Shown: piece after piece, positions 7,188-15,801 of the stretch
Position numbering within the stretch: position 1 is the stretch's first letter
Layout of the letters: every line of letters starts with the position of its first letter
Assembly (NCBI RefSeq): GCF_028705895.1
Contig: NZ_JAQWCQ010000009.1
Coordinates: forward strand, 22,619 to 86,618
DNA from: Massilibacteroides sp.
GTDB taxonomy: Bacteria > Bacteroidota > Bacteroidia > Bacteroidales > Tannerellaceae
Length of the DNA stretch: 64,000 nt
Direction of reading: 5' to 3'
Notes under the pieces: generated by a model
What the model was told of the DNA's origin: nothing
Seen by the model: the letters and a program-made list of their open reading frames with translations, nothing else
The model's database searches: none
Made by a program: the position numbers and the translations under genes

Positions 7188-8210
7188 TTATTTTACCTCC
7201 CAGATTTCACCTTTCATCAGAAAATCGCGAAGTTTACGGGTAGGATTCTTTGCCTGTACCTCCTTCACTTGTTGGTCAACACATTGATCATATACCGGCG
7301 CTTCAACATCACGAATTACACCCAGTGCAATTGGCAGGTCGTCTTCATTCGTCATCATTGCCAACATCATATGCAAGGTATTATCTTTTGTATGTGCATC
7401 GTGTACGAGAATGTTGTCTAAGGTATAACCATCTTCTCCTATTGTTACCGCTTTCAGTTTTAGTCCTTCCAGAACGATTCCTTTATTGGCTTCTTTACCG
7501 AAAATCATTTTTTCTCCATGGCGAAGGAATACCGTACGATCTGCACGAAAATCTTTATCGGTAATATTTTTATGAATACCATCATTGAAGATCACGCAGT
7601 TAACCAACACCTCTACAACAGAAGCTCCTGCATGTTTTGCTGCATCAGCTAAAACGGCAGTCGTATTCTTCAGATCCACATCTACTACACGGGCAAAATA
7701 GTTACTTCTTGCACCAAAGGCAAGTTCTGCAGGAATAAACGGATCTTCCACCGTTCCATAAGGAGAACTCTTGGATACGAATCCACGTTCCGATGTTGGG
7801 GAGTACTGTCCTTTTGTCAAACCATAAATACGGTTATTGAACAATACAATATTAATATCTACATTACGGCGTACAGCATGAATAAAATGGTTTCCTCCGA
7901 TAGCCAGACAGTCGCCATCACCTGTAATAAGCCATACGTTCAGATCCGGATTGGCGGTCTTCACTCCGGTAGCAATCGCTGCTCCACGACCATGAATAGT
8001 ATGGAATCCATATGAATTCATATAATAAGGCAGACGAGACGAGCAACCGATACCGGATATTACAGCCATATCTTTAGGTGGAATATTCAGCTCGGCCATC
8101 GCTTTATGCAAACAATTCAGTACGGCGTGGTCTCCACATCCGGGACACCAACGTACGTATTGGTCACTCTTATAATCTTTTGCTTGATATTTGATTTCTT
8201 CCGTTTCCAT
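7188..8210 (-). CDS. korB: 2-oxoacid:ferredoxin oxidoreductase, beta subunit (TPP-binding)
   Basis: Beta subunit of a 2-oxoglutarate-type ferredoxin oxidoreductase, which decarboxylates a 2-oxoacid, forming acyl-CoA and reduced ferredoxin. The 340 residues contain the iron-sulfur/TPP entry motif WCPGCGDHAV (about 21-30), ISGIGCSSRLPYY (about 51), HGRGAAIATGVK and the TPP fold GDGDCLAIGGNHFIHAVRRN (about 97-116) ending in VLFNNRIYGLTKGQ. It starts 3 nt after the alpha-subunit stop, in one operon. Substrate preference (2-oxoglutarate) is inferred from similarity to KorB; pyruvate or branched-chain acids are not excluded. Confidence 0.93.
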   Translation of the reverse strand: METEEIKYQAKDYKSDQYVRWCPGCGDHAVLNCLHKAMAELNIPPKDMAVISGIGCSSRLPYYMNSYGFHTIHGRGAAIATGVKTANPDLNVWLITGDGDCLAIGGNHFIHAVRRNVDINIVLFNNRIYGLTKGQYSPTSERGFVSKSSPYGTVEDPFIPAELAFGARSNYFARVVDVDLKNTTAVLADAAKHAGASVVEVLVNCVIFNDGIHKNITDKDFRADRTVFLRHGEKMIFGKEANKGIVLEGLKLKAVTIGEDGYTLDNILVHDAHTKDNTLHMMLAMMTNEDDLPIALGVIRDVEAPVYDQCVDQQVKEVQAKNPTRKLRDFLMKGEIWEVK

Positions 8211-8213
8211 AAA

Positions 8214-10067
8214 TTAAGCCTCCATTATTTTAGTGAACTCTTCAATCAATCTGGTCACATTAAAGGGTTGCCCTTTTATGCGATTGAACTGATAAGGAGT
8301 AAATCCGGGTATTTTACCTCGCAGATATTTGGCGAACTGGCCTGTGTTCTGCTCTGCAATAACAACCTTCTTATATTTTGTGAGAACTTCTACTGCATTC
8401 TTCGGAAGAGGGCTGATGAATTTAAAGTGTGCCAAAGCAACTTTCTTTCCATTCTCATGCAAACCTTCCATTGTCTCATATAAATGTCCGTATGTTCCAC
8501 CCCATCCAACGATCAGAAGATCAGCATCGGCATCCCCTACTACATCAAGCTCGGGAATAAAGTTTGCTATTTTATCGATCTTCTCCTGGCGTGCCATTAT
8601 CATTTTCTGGTGGTTTCCGGGATGCGTAGAAATTGCACTAGTTTCAAAGTCTTTTTCCAATCCGCCAATCCGATGTTCGAAACCTTCCATACCGGGTATA
8701 GCCCAGTAACGAACCATTGTTTCTTCATTTCTTCTATAAGGCTTCCAATCTGCTTCACCGTTATATTCAGTTGCATATTGAGGCTTAATTTCAGGATACT
8801 TATCCAAGTCCGGCAGTCTCCATGCGGAAGAGCCATTGGCAATAAAACCATCGGTCAAGAGAATAACCGGAGTCATATGTTCAACAGCTAATTTACCTGC
8901 CCAGAAGGCGGCATCAAAACAATCTGTAGGAGTAGTTGCTGCAATAACAACGATCGGGCTTTCACCGTTTCGTCCGTAAAGTGCCTGCAACAGGTCGGTC
9001 TGTTCACTCTTTGTCGGCAAACCAGTTGATGGGCCACCACGTTGAACATCTATAATGACTAAAGGCAACTCAGCGATCATTGCAAGTCCGATAGCTTCAC
9101 TCTTCAAAGCAAGACCTGGTCCTGAAGTAGATGTTGCAGCAAGATTTCCGGCAAAACTGGCTCCGATTGCGGTACAGATACCGGCGATTTCGTCTTCTGC
9201 CTGAATCGCTTTTACGCCTAATTCTTTACGTTTAGATAATTCATGTAAAATATCCGTAGCCGGAGTAATCGGGTAACTACCGAGGAATAGTTTCATTCCC
9301 GCTTTTTCAGCAGCCGCGATTAATCCGTATGATGTAGCTGTATTTCCGTTTATGTCAGTGTAGAAACCAGGCTCAGCCTTCTTGCCTTCAATACGATAAG
9401 TAGAGACAGCGGCATGGGTATTATGTCCGAAGTTATAACCGTCGGTAAGCGCTTTAATATTTGCTTCGGCTATCGTCGGCTTTTTAACAAATTTATTTTG
9501 CAGCAAATGCATAGCTTCTTCCAGCGGACGCTCGAAAAGCCAGCAAACAAGCCCAAGCGCAAACATGTTTTTACAGCGTAATGCTGATTTATTATCCAGA
9601 CCAAAGTCGGCCAGTCCTTCCTTTACAAAAGTAGAAATTGGCGCAGCAACCAACTGGATACTGTTTAACCCTAATTCAGCAAACGGATTGTCTGTTGTGA
9701 ATTTCGCTTTCGCCAAATCCTTTTCCTGAAAAGAATCCGTATCGATAATAACAATCGAGTTGGGTTTCAGGATACCGACATTCACCTTCAGTGCTGCCGG
9801 GTTCATCGCTACTAATACGTCGGCTTTGTCTCCTGGTGTAAACACTTTCTTTGAGCCTAAATGTACCTGGAACCCTGAAACACCACTAAGGGTTCCCTGA
9901 GGTGCGCGAATTTCTGCCGGATAATCCGGAAATGTAGATATTTCATTCCCGAATATCGCCGACAGAGTCGAAAAGATTGTTCCGGTCAGTTGCATTCCGT
10001 CTCCCGAGTCACCCGAGAAACGCACGACCACCTTTTCCAGAGTTGTGACTTTCGTTTGTTCTGCCAT
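8214..10067 (-). CDS. korA: 2-oxoacid:ferredoxin oxidoreductase, fused gamma/alpha subunit
   Basis: A 617-residue fusion: an N-terminal gamma domain (about 1-190) with RFSGDSGDGMQLTGTIFS and an alpha domain (about 220-617) with SYPITPATDILHELSKR (about 263) and GASFAGNLAATSTSGPGLAL (about 306). The SEQTDLLQALYGRNGE stretch (about 352) belongs to the pyrimidine-binding part. Fused gamma-alpha plus separate beta is the standard Bacteroidota arrangement. The start is the ATG at 10067. A near-consensus -7 (TTACTTTG, 10123-10130) lies about 55 nt upstream but is not perfect. Confidence 0.94.
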   Translation of the reverse strand: MAEQTKVTTLEKVVVRFSGDSGDGMQLTGTIFSTLSAIFGNEISTFPDYPAEIRAPQGTLSGVSGFQVHLGSKKVFTPGDKADVLVAMNPAALKVNVGILKPNSIVIIDTDSFQEKDLAKAKFTTDNPFAELGLNSIQLVAAPISTFVKEGLADFGLDNKSALRCKNMFALGLVCWLFERPLEEAMHLLQNKFVKKPTIAEANIKALTDGYNFGHNTHAAVSTYRIEGKKAEPGFYTDINGNTATSYGLIAAAEKAGMKLFLGSYPITPATDILHELSKRKELGVKAIQAEDEIAGICTAIGASFAGNLAATSTSGPGLALKSEAIGLAMIAELPLVIIDVQRGGPSTGLPTKSEQTDLLQALYGRNGESPIVVIAATTPTDCFDAAFWAGKLAVEHMTPVILLTDGFIANGSSAWRLPDLDKYPEIKPQYATEYNGEADWKPYRRNEETMVRYWAIPGMEGFEHRIGGLEKDFETSAISTHPGNHQKMIMARQEKIDKIANFIPELDVVGDADADLLIVGWGGTYGHLYETMEGLHENGKKVALAHFKFISPLPKNAVEVLTKYKKVVIAEQNTGQFAKYLRGKIPGFTPYQFNRIKGQPFNVTRLIEEFTKIMEA

Positions 10068-10165
10068 AGATTAAAATATTAGCTTTCCCTCTTGGTTTTT
10101 TTATGTGTGTTAATACTATTTACAAAGTAACTAATAAACTTCCCGAGCACAAAATCTTTTCCGGC

Positions 10166-11374
10166 TCAAAAAGCGGACAAATAGATATCTAAGTTATTCG
10201 ACAACAAGTTGAAATGATTAGACACGTAATTATTTACTGGCTTTCCGCCATACATATAAATTCCCGAACGAAAACAAACGTCTGCTTTGATCGCAGTCTG
10301 AATCGTTCCCATATCTCCTAACAAGAAAATAAGCGGTGAAATAATATTGCTGAATGCCATCGATGTTGTCCTCGCCACATAGTTGCTTATATTCGGTTTA
10401 CAATAATGCAATACCCCATACTGCTCAAACACACTCGGATCAGAGACAGACAAACAGCAGGTGGTTTCGAAACAGCCTCCCTGATTAATTCTGAGATCAA
10501 TCACTAAAGCCCCTTTTTTCATTATCTGTATCAATTCTTCCGCAATGACATACCGACGACGTGAGTTTATATAACGCATTGCACCGACCACTACATCAGC
10601 ACTTGCAAAAGCATTTCGTAACACATTCGGATGGAAGTTAGAAGTAAAAACCCCTTGTCCCAATATCTGTTGAATCGTTCTTAACTTATTTATATCGTCA
10701 TCAAAGACCTTTACCGTTGCCCCCAATCCTAATGCGGCACGGGCAGCTACTGTTCCGGCATTTCCTGCGCCGATAATTACCACCTCGGTAGGGGGTACAC
10801 CTGGAATTCCTCCGAGCAAAATGCCCTTTCCACCTCTCGTATTACTCAACAGCTCTGCAGCAATCATAACCGATGCTGTTCCTTCTATTTCTGAGATAAC
10901 ATTCAGGATGGGTGCTCTATGGTTGTCATCGGTAATCAGTTCGTAGGCAAATGCATTTATTTTCTTACGCATCATACCTTCATAAGATTCATTCGAAAAC
11001 AGATTGAATTGAACCATAGAAAACAAAGTAGAGCGAGGTTTCATCAAGGCTACTTCCTTTGGTAATGGCGGGAGTATCTTCAAGATAAAATCGGCCTGAT
11101 AGACGTCCATCGCCGTAGGCACGATATCGGCCCCGGCTTCTGCAAAATGATTGTCCGAATAATTGATTCCTAATCCCGCGTTTGTTTCTACCAAAACCCG
11201 ATGACCGCATTCTACAATCATACCAACAGCTTCAGGTGTTAAAGCAAGCCGCCTCTCTTCCGGATTAAGTTCTCTGGGAATACCTATCAACAAACGATTA
11301 TTTACCTTTCTCAGCTCCTCCAGAAGTTCCTGAGGGATATAGGCTCCTTGTGTTTGTTTTTGGCTTTGTATCAT
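10166..11374 (-). CDS. alanine-dehydrogenase-family protein lacking catalytic residues
   Basis: A 402-residue member of the AlaDh/PNT family (alanine dehydrogenase and transhydrogenase subunit alpha). It aligns without gaps in the key region, with a PRELNPEERRLALTPE start (about 35-50) and an intact Rossmann motif VVIIGAGNAGTVAARAALGLG (about 202). Compared with Mycobacterium tuberculosis alanine dehydrogenase as I recall it, the arginine R15 is kept, but K75 is leucine (ILPPLP instead of VKEP), H96 is glutamine (MVQFN instead of YLHLA) and D270 is asparagine (RINQGG instead of AIDQGG). NAD binding is therefore likely, while alanine turnover is doubtful. The ATG at 11374 overlaps the aroK stop by one base, so they are coupled. 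A ~25-residue N-terminal extension precedes the domain. Confidence 0.8.
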   Translation of the reverse strand: MIQSQKQTQGAYIPQELLEELRKVNNRLLIGIPRELNPEERRLALTPEAVGMIVECGHRVLVETNAGLGINYSDNHFAEAGADIVPTAMDVYQADFILKILPPLPKEVALMKPRSTLFSMVQFNLFSNESYEGMMRKKINAFAYELITDDNHRAPILNVISEIEGTASVMIAAELLSNTRGGKGILLGGIPGVPPTEVVIIGAGNAGTVAARAALGLGATVKVFDDDINKLRTIQQILGQGVFTSNFHPNVLRNAFASADVVVGAMRYINSRRRYVIAEELIQIMKKGALVIDLRINQGGCFETTCCLSVSDPSVFEQYGVLHYCKPNISNYVARTTSMAFSNIISPLIFLLGDMGTIQTAIKADVCFRSGIYMYGGKPVNNYVSNHFNLLSNNLDIYLSAF

Positions 11375-11901
11375 TATTGGTTTAAAATATGCTCTAATGC
11401 AACAGCAATTGTCTGAACATCAGATTCGGTTAACATCTTCTCTGCTTCAAAGATAATAGATGCCTGTAAATAGTACGGCTCTCTTTTTTGTAAGCTTTCA
11501 TCGATAAACCGGAGTAACTCATCTCCTGATTTATTCTGCAAAACAGGCCTTGTTTGTTTACATAGTTCCAATCGTTTAGTCAATTCTTCAACGGAAACTT
11601 TCAGATAAACTGTTTTTCCGGCCTGATTCATAAACGCCATGTTATCAAAAAAGCAAGGACTTCCGCCGCCTGTAGAGACTAAAACGTCTTCAAACTCCGC
11701 GACCTCATGAAGCATCTTCTTCTCGATCTCGCGAAAAGCTTCTTCTCCTTTTTCCGCGAACAATTCCCTTACGGTCTTATGGTAGCGGGCTTCAATATGC
11801 AAGTCCAGATCTATGAAAGATAATCCCATACGACTCGACAATTGTTTGCCGACAGTCGTCTTACCTGCACCCATATAACCAATCAGAAAAATACGCCTCA
11901 T
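11374..11901 (-). CDS. aroK: shikimate kinase
   Basis: Phosphorylates shikimate in the pathway to chorismate; cytosolic. The 175 residues show the P-loop GYMGAGKTTVGK (about 8-19), the shikimate-binding DLDLHIE (about 32), FREIE (about 57) and the glycine-rich STGGGSP (about 77). The lid has TRPVLQN (about 118). Size is normal. Its stop overlaps the start of the following AlaDh/PNT-family gene. A canonical -7 box at 11924-11931 gives it its own promoter. Confidence 0.95.
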   Translation of the reverse strand: MRRIFLIGYMGAGKTTVGKQLSSRMGLSFIDLDLHIEARYHKTVRELFAEKGEEAFREIEKKMLHEVAEFEDVLVSTGGGSPCFFDNMAFMNQAGKTVYLKVSVEELTKRLELCKQTRPVLQNKSGDELLRFIDESLQKREPYYLQASIIFEAEKMLTESDVQTIAVALEHILNQ

Positions 11902-11923
11902 TCCATTAACATGAATGTTTATG

Positions 11924-11931
11924 CAAATGTA
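11924..11931 (-). promoter_or_regulatory. -7 box of aroK
   Basis: TACATTTG on the minus strand fits TAnnTTTG, 22 nt upstream of the aroK ATG. Confidence 0.65.
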
Positions 11932-11942
11932 TGTTTTTTCCT

Positions 11943-11960
11943 TTAACCAAGTATGGTTAA
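11943..11960. promoter_or_regulatory. TTAACCA-N4-TGGTTAA palindrome upstream of aroK
   Basis: A perfect 7-bp inverted repeat with a 4-nt spacer covers the expected -33 area of the aroK promoter. It has no U tract after it on either strand, so an operator is more likely than a terminator, though it could also end transcripts of the POT gene. Binding protein unknown. Confidence 0.4.
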
Positions 11961-11975
11961 TCCAGACAAAATCAA

Positions 11976-13418
11976 TTAATGTGATTCTGGCTCAATCATT
12001 TTACTGGTTATTCGATTATAAATAAACAATGCCAACGCTGCAATAAGTCCGATTGCAAGCAACACCATCCATAAGCGGGAAGGATGATAGGTATCCCAAA
12101 GAAGATTGGTCAATTCGTGTGGGGTTAGGTTCACCTGACGGGCAACCTCTTCAAAATAAGCGTTTGTTGATAAACCATCCTGAATCTGTAAGCCTTTCTG
12201 AACCGCAAAATCCCGGGTAAGAGTAACCTTATCAGAGATATTCTGATAAACGCCTCCCGAAATATATCCTGCCATAAAATTTCCCAGGCAGACAGGTATA
12301 AAAGAATAACCCATATAAAGAGCTTTCTTGTCAGACGGAGCAATACGACCGATGTATTCTGTGATTTTAGGAGAACTCGCCATTTCACCCAAAGCAAAAA
12401 CAAGAATGGCGACAATCGTAAACAGTACATTCTGGGAAGCAAAAGACAAGGCCATGCCAAATGAGCAGACAATAATTCCTGAAATCATAGAGTTCAGCGG
12501 TTTCATTTTCATTACGATACTTGAGACCATGATCTGGAATAGGATAATGTACATGGCATCAAAGTTTGTGATAAACTCCGCATCCATTACACCAGGAGCA
12601 GGACTATAGTTTGCACTAAAGAACGGAATATAAACGGAAAAGAAATTATACAATGCAGAAGTATCCACCCATTGTGTTATAAAGACGGGCAGAGTGAAAA
12701 ATAACTGATGATACATAGTCCAGAATCCTGCAATAATAATAAGAAACAGCAAGAACTTGGTATCTTTTACGATACTGCTCATATTCCGGAATATTACACC
12801 AAATGTTTTCATCAGAGAATCCTGATTTTTCTCTTTTTCGTCTCGTCCGGGTTCCTTATAAAATAACAGCATTATAAAATTCAGAGCGATTATACCGGCA
12901 GAAACATAAAAAATTAAATGAGAACTTCCTTTAAAGAGCAACGTAACCATCGGACCGATAAAAGCTCCTATGTTTACCATCATATAAAATATCCCAAAAC
13001 CAATAGATGACGTTTCTTCAGTAGTTGTTTTGGCTATTGTAGCAGATATAACAGGTTTGAACAAGGCGGCTCCGATTGCCAGATAGAGATACATCAGGAA
13101 GACAGCCACATAAGAAGAAAAGAGAGGAAGCAAAAGGAAAGCCGATGTATATATACAGAAAGCTAAAAAAAGCACTTTCCGATACCCGTATTTATCTGCT
13201 ATTGCGCCCGTCAGAACCGGAAGAAAATATAGAATACCCGTTCCGAACCCCATTAAAAGACCTTTCTGGCTTTGGGAAAATTCCAATCCACCCATATCGG
13301 ACGAACCGGTAAGATAATTGGCGAATAACATGAAAAAGCCGTACCAGGCCCAACGTTCTAATAATTCAATAACATTGGCTACCCAAAACGTACGCGGGAA
13401 TTTACTAAAGGTGCTCAT
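11976..13418 (-). CDS. POT-family peptide/proton symporter-like MFS transporter
   Basis: A 480-residue inner-membrane protein with about 12-14 helices. Near the N-terminus the POT motif ExxER is present (ELLERWAWYG, about 17-26), followed by an MFS loop GAIADKYGYRKVLFLAF (about 65). Long extramembrane loop near residues 240-300 contains SALYNFFSVYIPFFSANYSP. POT proteins carry di- and tripeptides or nitrate-like solutes; the substrate here is not resolved. The start at 13418 was chosen because the -7 box at 13445-13452 lies within a longer frame. Confidence 0.85.
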   Translation of the reverse strand: MSTFSKFPRTFWVANVIELLERWAWYGFFMLFANYLTGSSDMGGLEFSQSQKGLLMGFGTGILYFLPVLTGAIADKYGYRKVLFLAFCIYTSAFLLLPLFSSYVAVFLMYLYLAIGAALFKPVISATIAKTTTEETSSIGFGIFYMMVNIGAFIGPMVTLLFKGSSHLIFYVSAGIIALNFIMLLFYKEPGRDEKEKNQDSLMKTFGVIFRNMSSIVKDTKFLLFLIIIAGFWTMYHQLFFTLPVFITQWVDTSALYNFFSVYIPFFSANYSPAPGVMDAEFITNFDAMYIILFQIMVSSIVMKMKPLNSMISGIIVCSFGMALSFASQNVLFTIVAILVFALGEMASSPKITEYIGRIAPSDKKALYMGYSFIPVCLGNFMAGYISGGVYQNISDKVTLTRDFAVQKGLQIQDGLSTNAYFEEVARQVNLTPHELTNLLWDTYHPSRLWMVLLAIGLIAALALFIYNRITSKMIEPESH

Positions 13419-13444
13419 TATTTCTGTTTTATTATTAATTCTCA

Positions 13445-13452
13445 CAAAAATA
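13445..13452 (-). promoter_or_regulatory. -7 box of the POT gene
   Basis: TATTTTTG on the minus strand fits TAnnTTTG, 26 nt upstream of the ATG at 13418. Confidence 0.65.
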
Positions 13453-13806
13453 AAACAAAATGACGGGGCAACCAATCAAAATCTTTCAAAAAAACAAACA
13501 ACAAAGGTCAAGGCGTAACTCATCTTCCCATTAAAAGGACACTTTGCTGATTTGTATTTGCCAATTAGTTTTTATAATAGACAGATCAAATTGATTCTAA
13601 ATTGTTTACGCTTAAATTCTGGAGGCAAATAGTAGTTTTATAAATTTTGAGGCTCTTCAACTTTCGTTTCCAAGCGCCTCAACTTTCAAAACCAGGCGCC
13701 TCAACTTTCGTTTCTAAGCTCCTTAAAAAAGAAATTGAAAAGACATCCCAGCAGTTTTTTCGCATTAACTTGTTTTTTTAATAATATGTCCTCTATTTTC
13801 GAACAA
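13453..13806. other. 354-bp intergenic region
   Basis: No coding frame or RNA gene is recognised. It contains a three-unit 22-bp tandem repeat (13653-13718), and an inverted repeat CGAACAA-TTA-TTGTTCG at 13800-13816 that spans the stop of the next gene and has no clear U tract on the minus strand. Confidence 0.7.
13653..13718. repeat. three-copy 22-bp tandem repeat
   Basis: The core CAACTTTC recurs at 13658, 13680 and 13702, an exact 22-nt period. Units are 13653-13674, 13675-13696 and 13697-13718, with the middle unit differing after the core. A degenerate copy of the complement is at 43473-43492. No spacers, so it is not a CRISPR. Confidence 0.75.
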
Positions 13807-14247
13807 TTATTGTTCGGGAAGAATCCCGGAAAGGTCTGTCGATTCCCCTTCACCTATACGAACAATTTTATCTACGACATAACGGGAATAGCCTCTCCAT
13901 GGGATTGAAGCAAAGTATTCTTTATAATGTAGTTCAACCGTTTTACCTCCTGCGCGCATCAATTCCTCTGCGATAACTTTATCTTCTATGGAGAATTCAA
14001 ATTCATTGGACTGAATTCCTCCGGGTTTGTTAGACCAGATACCGGATTGAATCAGCTTTCCTTCATAAGTTTTAAAGAGCATTCCTTTATAAACAACATA
14101 ATTCAGTTGTCCGGTTTTTACCCCTTCACCGTAAGGATAGTAATATCTTATTCCAACAAACAGAATTAAAGCTATTGTAATAATAACCAAAGAAAAATTT
14201 CGGAATTTCTTCCACCATGATTTCAACTTACTGGTTTTTGTTTCCAT
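13807..14247 (-). CDS. conserved membrane-anchored protein of unknown function
   Basis: A 146-residue protein with one N-terminal membrane helix (about 16-34, SLVIITIALILFVGIRYYY) and a soluble domain likely facing the periplasm. Repeated aromatic positions (YVVYKGMLFKTYEGKLIQSG, about 49-68) suggest a small beta domain. I recognise it as a Bacteroidota-conserved hypothetical but not by name. The start at 14247 is preferred over a TTG at 14277 because that TTG is part of a TATCTTTG -7 box. Monocistronic unit following the HhH gene. Confidence 0.75.
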   Translation of the reverse strand: METKTSKLKSWWKKFRNFSLVIITIALILFVGIRYYYPYGEGVKTGQLNYVVYKGMLFKTYEGKLIQSGIWSNKPGGIQSNEFEFSIEDKVIAEELMRAGGKTVELHYKEYFASIPWRGYSRYVVDKIVRIGEGESTDLSGILPEQ

Positions 14248-14274
14248 TTCGATTTGTTTTAAAACTATTGTTTG

Positions 14275-14282
14275 CAAAGATA
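14275..14282 (-). promoter_or_regulatory. -7 box of the small membrane protein gene
   Basis: TATCTTTG on the minus strand fits TAnnTTTG, 27 nt upstream of the chosen ATG at 14247. Confidence 0.6.
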
Positions 14283-14320
14283 AGCGGAAGAACGGGATTA
14301 TAAATAAATACTAAGCTACA

Positions 14321-15022
14321 TTATTCGAATGAGATATAAGGGATCAGCTTTTTTTGATCGTTTTCTGTAAATTCTTCAAGCAATCGCAGATTCTCCCAGC
14401 CGGATAATTTGCCTTTTCTGTCACGTAGATTTGTGATTACACGTACTTGTTTTTTGTTCAGGTAAGGATGTCGCAACAATTCTCCGAAAGCAAGATCATT
14501 TATTCTTAACTTCTGCAGTTTTGTCGTATCAACGGTAAACCAGGGGCAGAGACTTTTGTATTTTTCTTCATCTATTCCATAGACTTCCCGAAGTTGCTGC
14601 ACGGAATAATAGCCACCTAAGCGATCTCTATATTTAGAGATTCTGTTTGCAAAAGAAGAACCAATACCCGGTATTTTCTTCAAGATTATCGTGTCCGCAC
14701 TATTTAATTCTATGATTGTTCCTTTGGAATATTTTTGCGTATAGCCCGGAACAGGTTTGGATAATTTCGGTTTTGGCGAAAATTTGGGTTTACTCAAGAC
14801 TTTTCTTTCTACACTTTGCTGTTTCGGAATGGAGTCTTGTGTTATGCTAATGCTGTCCTCTCTTTTATAAACGATCTGATCGGTTTTCTTTTCCTCGTAT
14901 CTTTCTATAGAATAATAGTCCTTTAGAATAAGTAATAATAAAGACAACGAGATAATACCAAGAAGAAGCGTCAAAGCACGCCTCTCTCCTTTGGAGAAAT
15001 AAAAAAAGTCTTTCCAACTCAT
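14321..15022 (-). CDS. membrane-anchored helix-hairpin-helix (ComEA-like) protein
   Basis: A 233-residue protein: one membrane helix near residues 16-35 (RALTLLLGIISLSLLLLIL), a charged low-complexity linker (about 40-100) and two helix-hairpin-helix units at about 104-165 (IELNSADTIILKKIPGIGSS) and 170-230. HhH domains bind DNA without sequence specificity; ComEA uses one to draw DNA across the periplasm in naturally competent bacteria. Here the role is inferred only from the fold and anchor. It follows the LolD-like gene by 33 nt in one operon. No comEC is visible in the window. Confidence 0.8.
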   Translation of the reverse strand: MSWKDFFYFSKGERRALTLLLGIISLSLLLLILKDYYSIERYEEKKTDQIVYKREDSISITQDSIPKQQSVERKVLSKPKFSPKPKLSKPVPGYTQKYSKGTIIELNSADTIILKKIPGIGSSFANRISKYRDRLGGYYSVQQLREVYGIDEEKYKSLCPWFTVDTTKLQKLRINDLAFGELLRHPYLNKKQVRVITNLRDRKGKLSGWENLRLLEEFTENDQKKLIPYISFE

Positions 15023-15055
15023 GTGTTAAGGTTTATTGGTTCAGAAACAAACGTT

Positions 15056-15715
15056 TTATTTTGAAATAATTCCGTCTTTCATGTGGATAATGCGATCTGT
15101 GTCGGCCGCTAATTGTTCATCGTGGGTTACGATAACGAATGTTTGTTTCATCTGATTTCTGAGATCAAAAAATAAAGCATGAAGTTCTTCTTTGTTTTGG
15201 GTATCTAAGCTACCCGACGGTTCGTCTGCCAGAATAACAGCCGGATTATTTATTAAGGCACGGGCAACAGCAACACGTTGTTTTTCCCCACCGGATAGTT
15301 CCGCCGGTTTGTGAGACATGCGGTCTGACAATTTCAGAAAGTCTAATATCTCTTTGGCTTTTTTCTCTGCAACATTCGCTTTCTCTTTGGCAATATGAGC
15401 GGGAATCATTACATTTTCTAACGCGGTAAACTCAGGGAGTAATTGATGAAACTGAAAGACAAAGCCGATATTTTTGTTTCTGAAAGCTGCAAGATCTTTT
15501 TCTCCGAGCCGAGCTGTTTCCATTCCATTAATAATTAACCGTCCGCTGTCTTGCTTGTCCAAGGTACCGATAATCTGTAACAAAGTTGTTTTTCCCGCAC
15601 CACTTGGTCCGACAATCGCGACTATCTCGCTTTTATTAATTGTCAGGTCAATTCCTTTCAGGACTTGCAGAGAGCCAAAACTTTTCGTAATCCCTTCCGT
15701 CTGTATCATTTCCAT
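15056..15715 (-). CDS. lolD: LolD-type ABC transporter ATPase
   Basis: A 219-residue ATPase of the MacB/LolD group. Motifs: Walker [10 protein letters not shown] (about 36-44), Q-loop [10 protein letters not shown] (about 87), signature [15 protein letters not shown] (about 138), Walker [14 protein letters not shown] (about 158-170) and H-loop VTHD. In Bacteroidota this solitary ATPase commonly serves LolCE for lipoprotein release to the outer membrane; no lolC/E is in the window, so the partner is unproven. Own promoter at 15747-15754 and operon with the HhH gene. Confidence 0.85.
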   Translation of the reverse strand: MEMIQTEGITKSFGSLQVLKGIDLTINKSEIVAIVGPSGAGKTTLLQIIGTLDKQDSGRLIINGMETARLGEKDLAAFRNKNIGFVFQFHQLLPEFTALENVMIPAHIAKEKANVAEKKAKEILDFLKLSDRMSHKPAELSGGEKQRVAVARALINNPAVILADEPSGSLDTQNKEELHALFFDLRNQMKQTFVIVTHDEQLAADTDRIIHMKDGIISK

Positions 15716-15746
15716 TGTATATGCTGTATTATAAACAGATGAAATG

Positions 15747-15754
15747 CAAAAGTA
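15747..15754 (-). promoter_or_regulatory. -7 box of the LolD-type operon
   Basis: TACTTTTG on the minus strand fits TAnnTTTG, 31 nt upstream of the ATG at 15715. Confidence 0.65.
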
Positions 15755-15801
15755 ATAAAATGCAGGTATATGAAGAGGAAAGAAGGGTAGTTTCTCTGTT
15801 T

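Noticed and set aside
8329..8891. Overlapping plus-strand frames opposite korA
   Set aside because: They lie wholly antisense to a well-conserved enzyme gene and are Ser/Phe-rich as expected for complementary codons.
13653..13718. CRISPR array
   Set aside because: Units abut with no unique spacers, only three copies, and no cas genes in the window.
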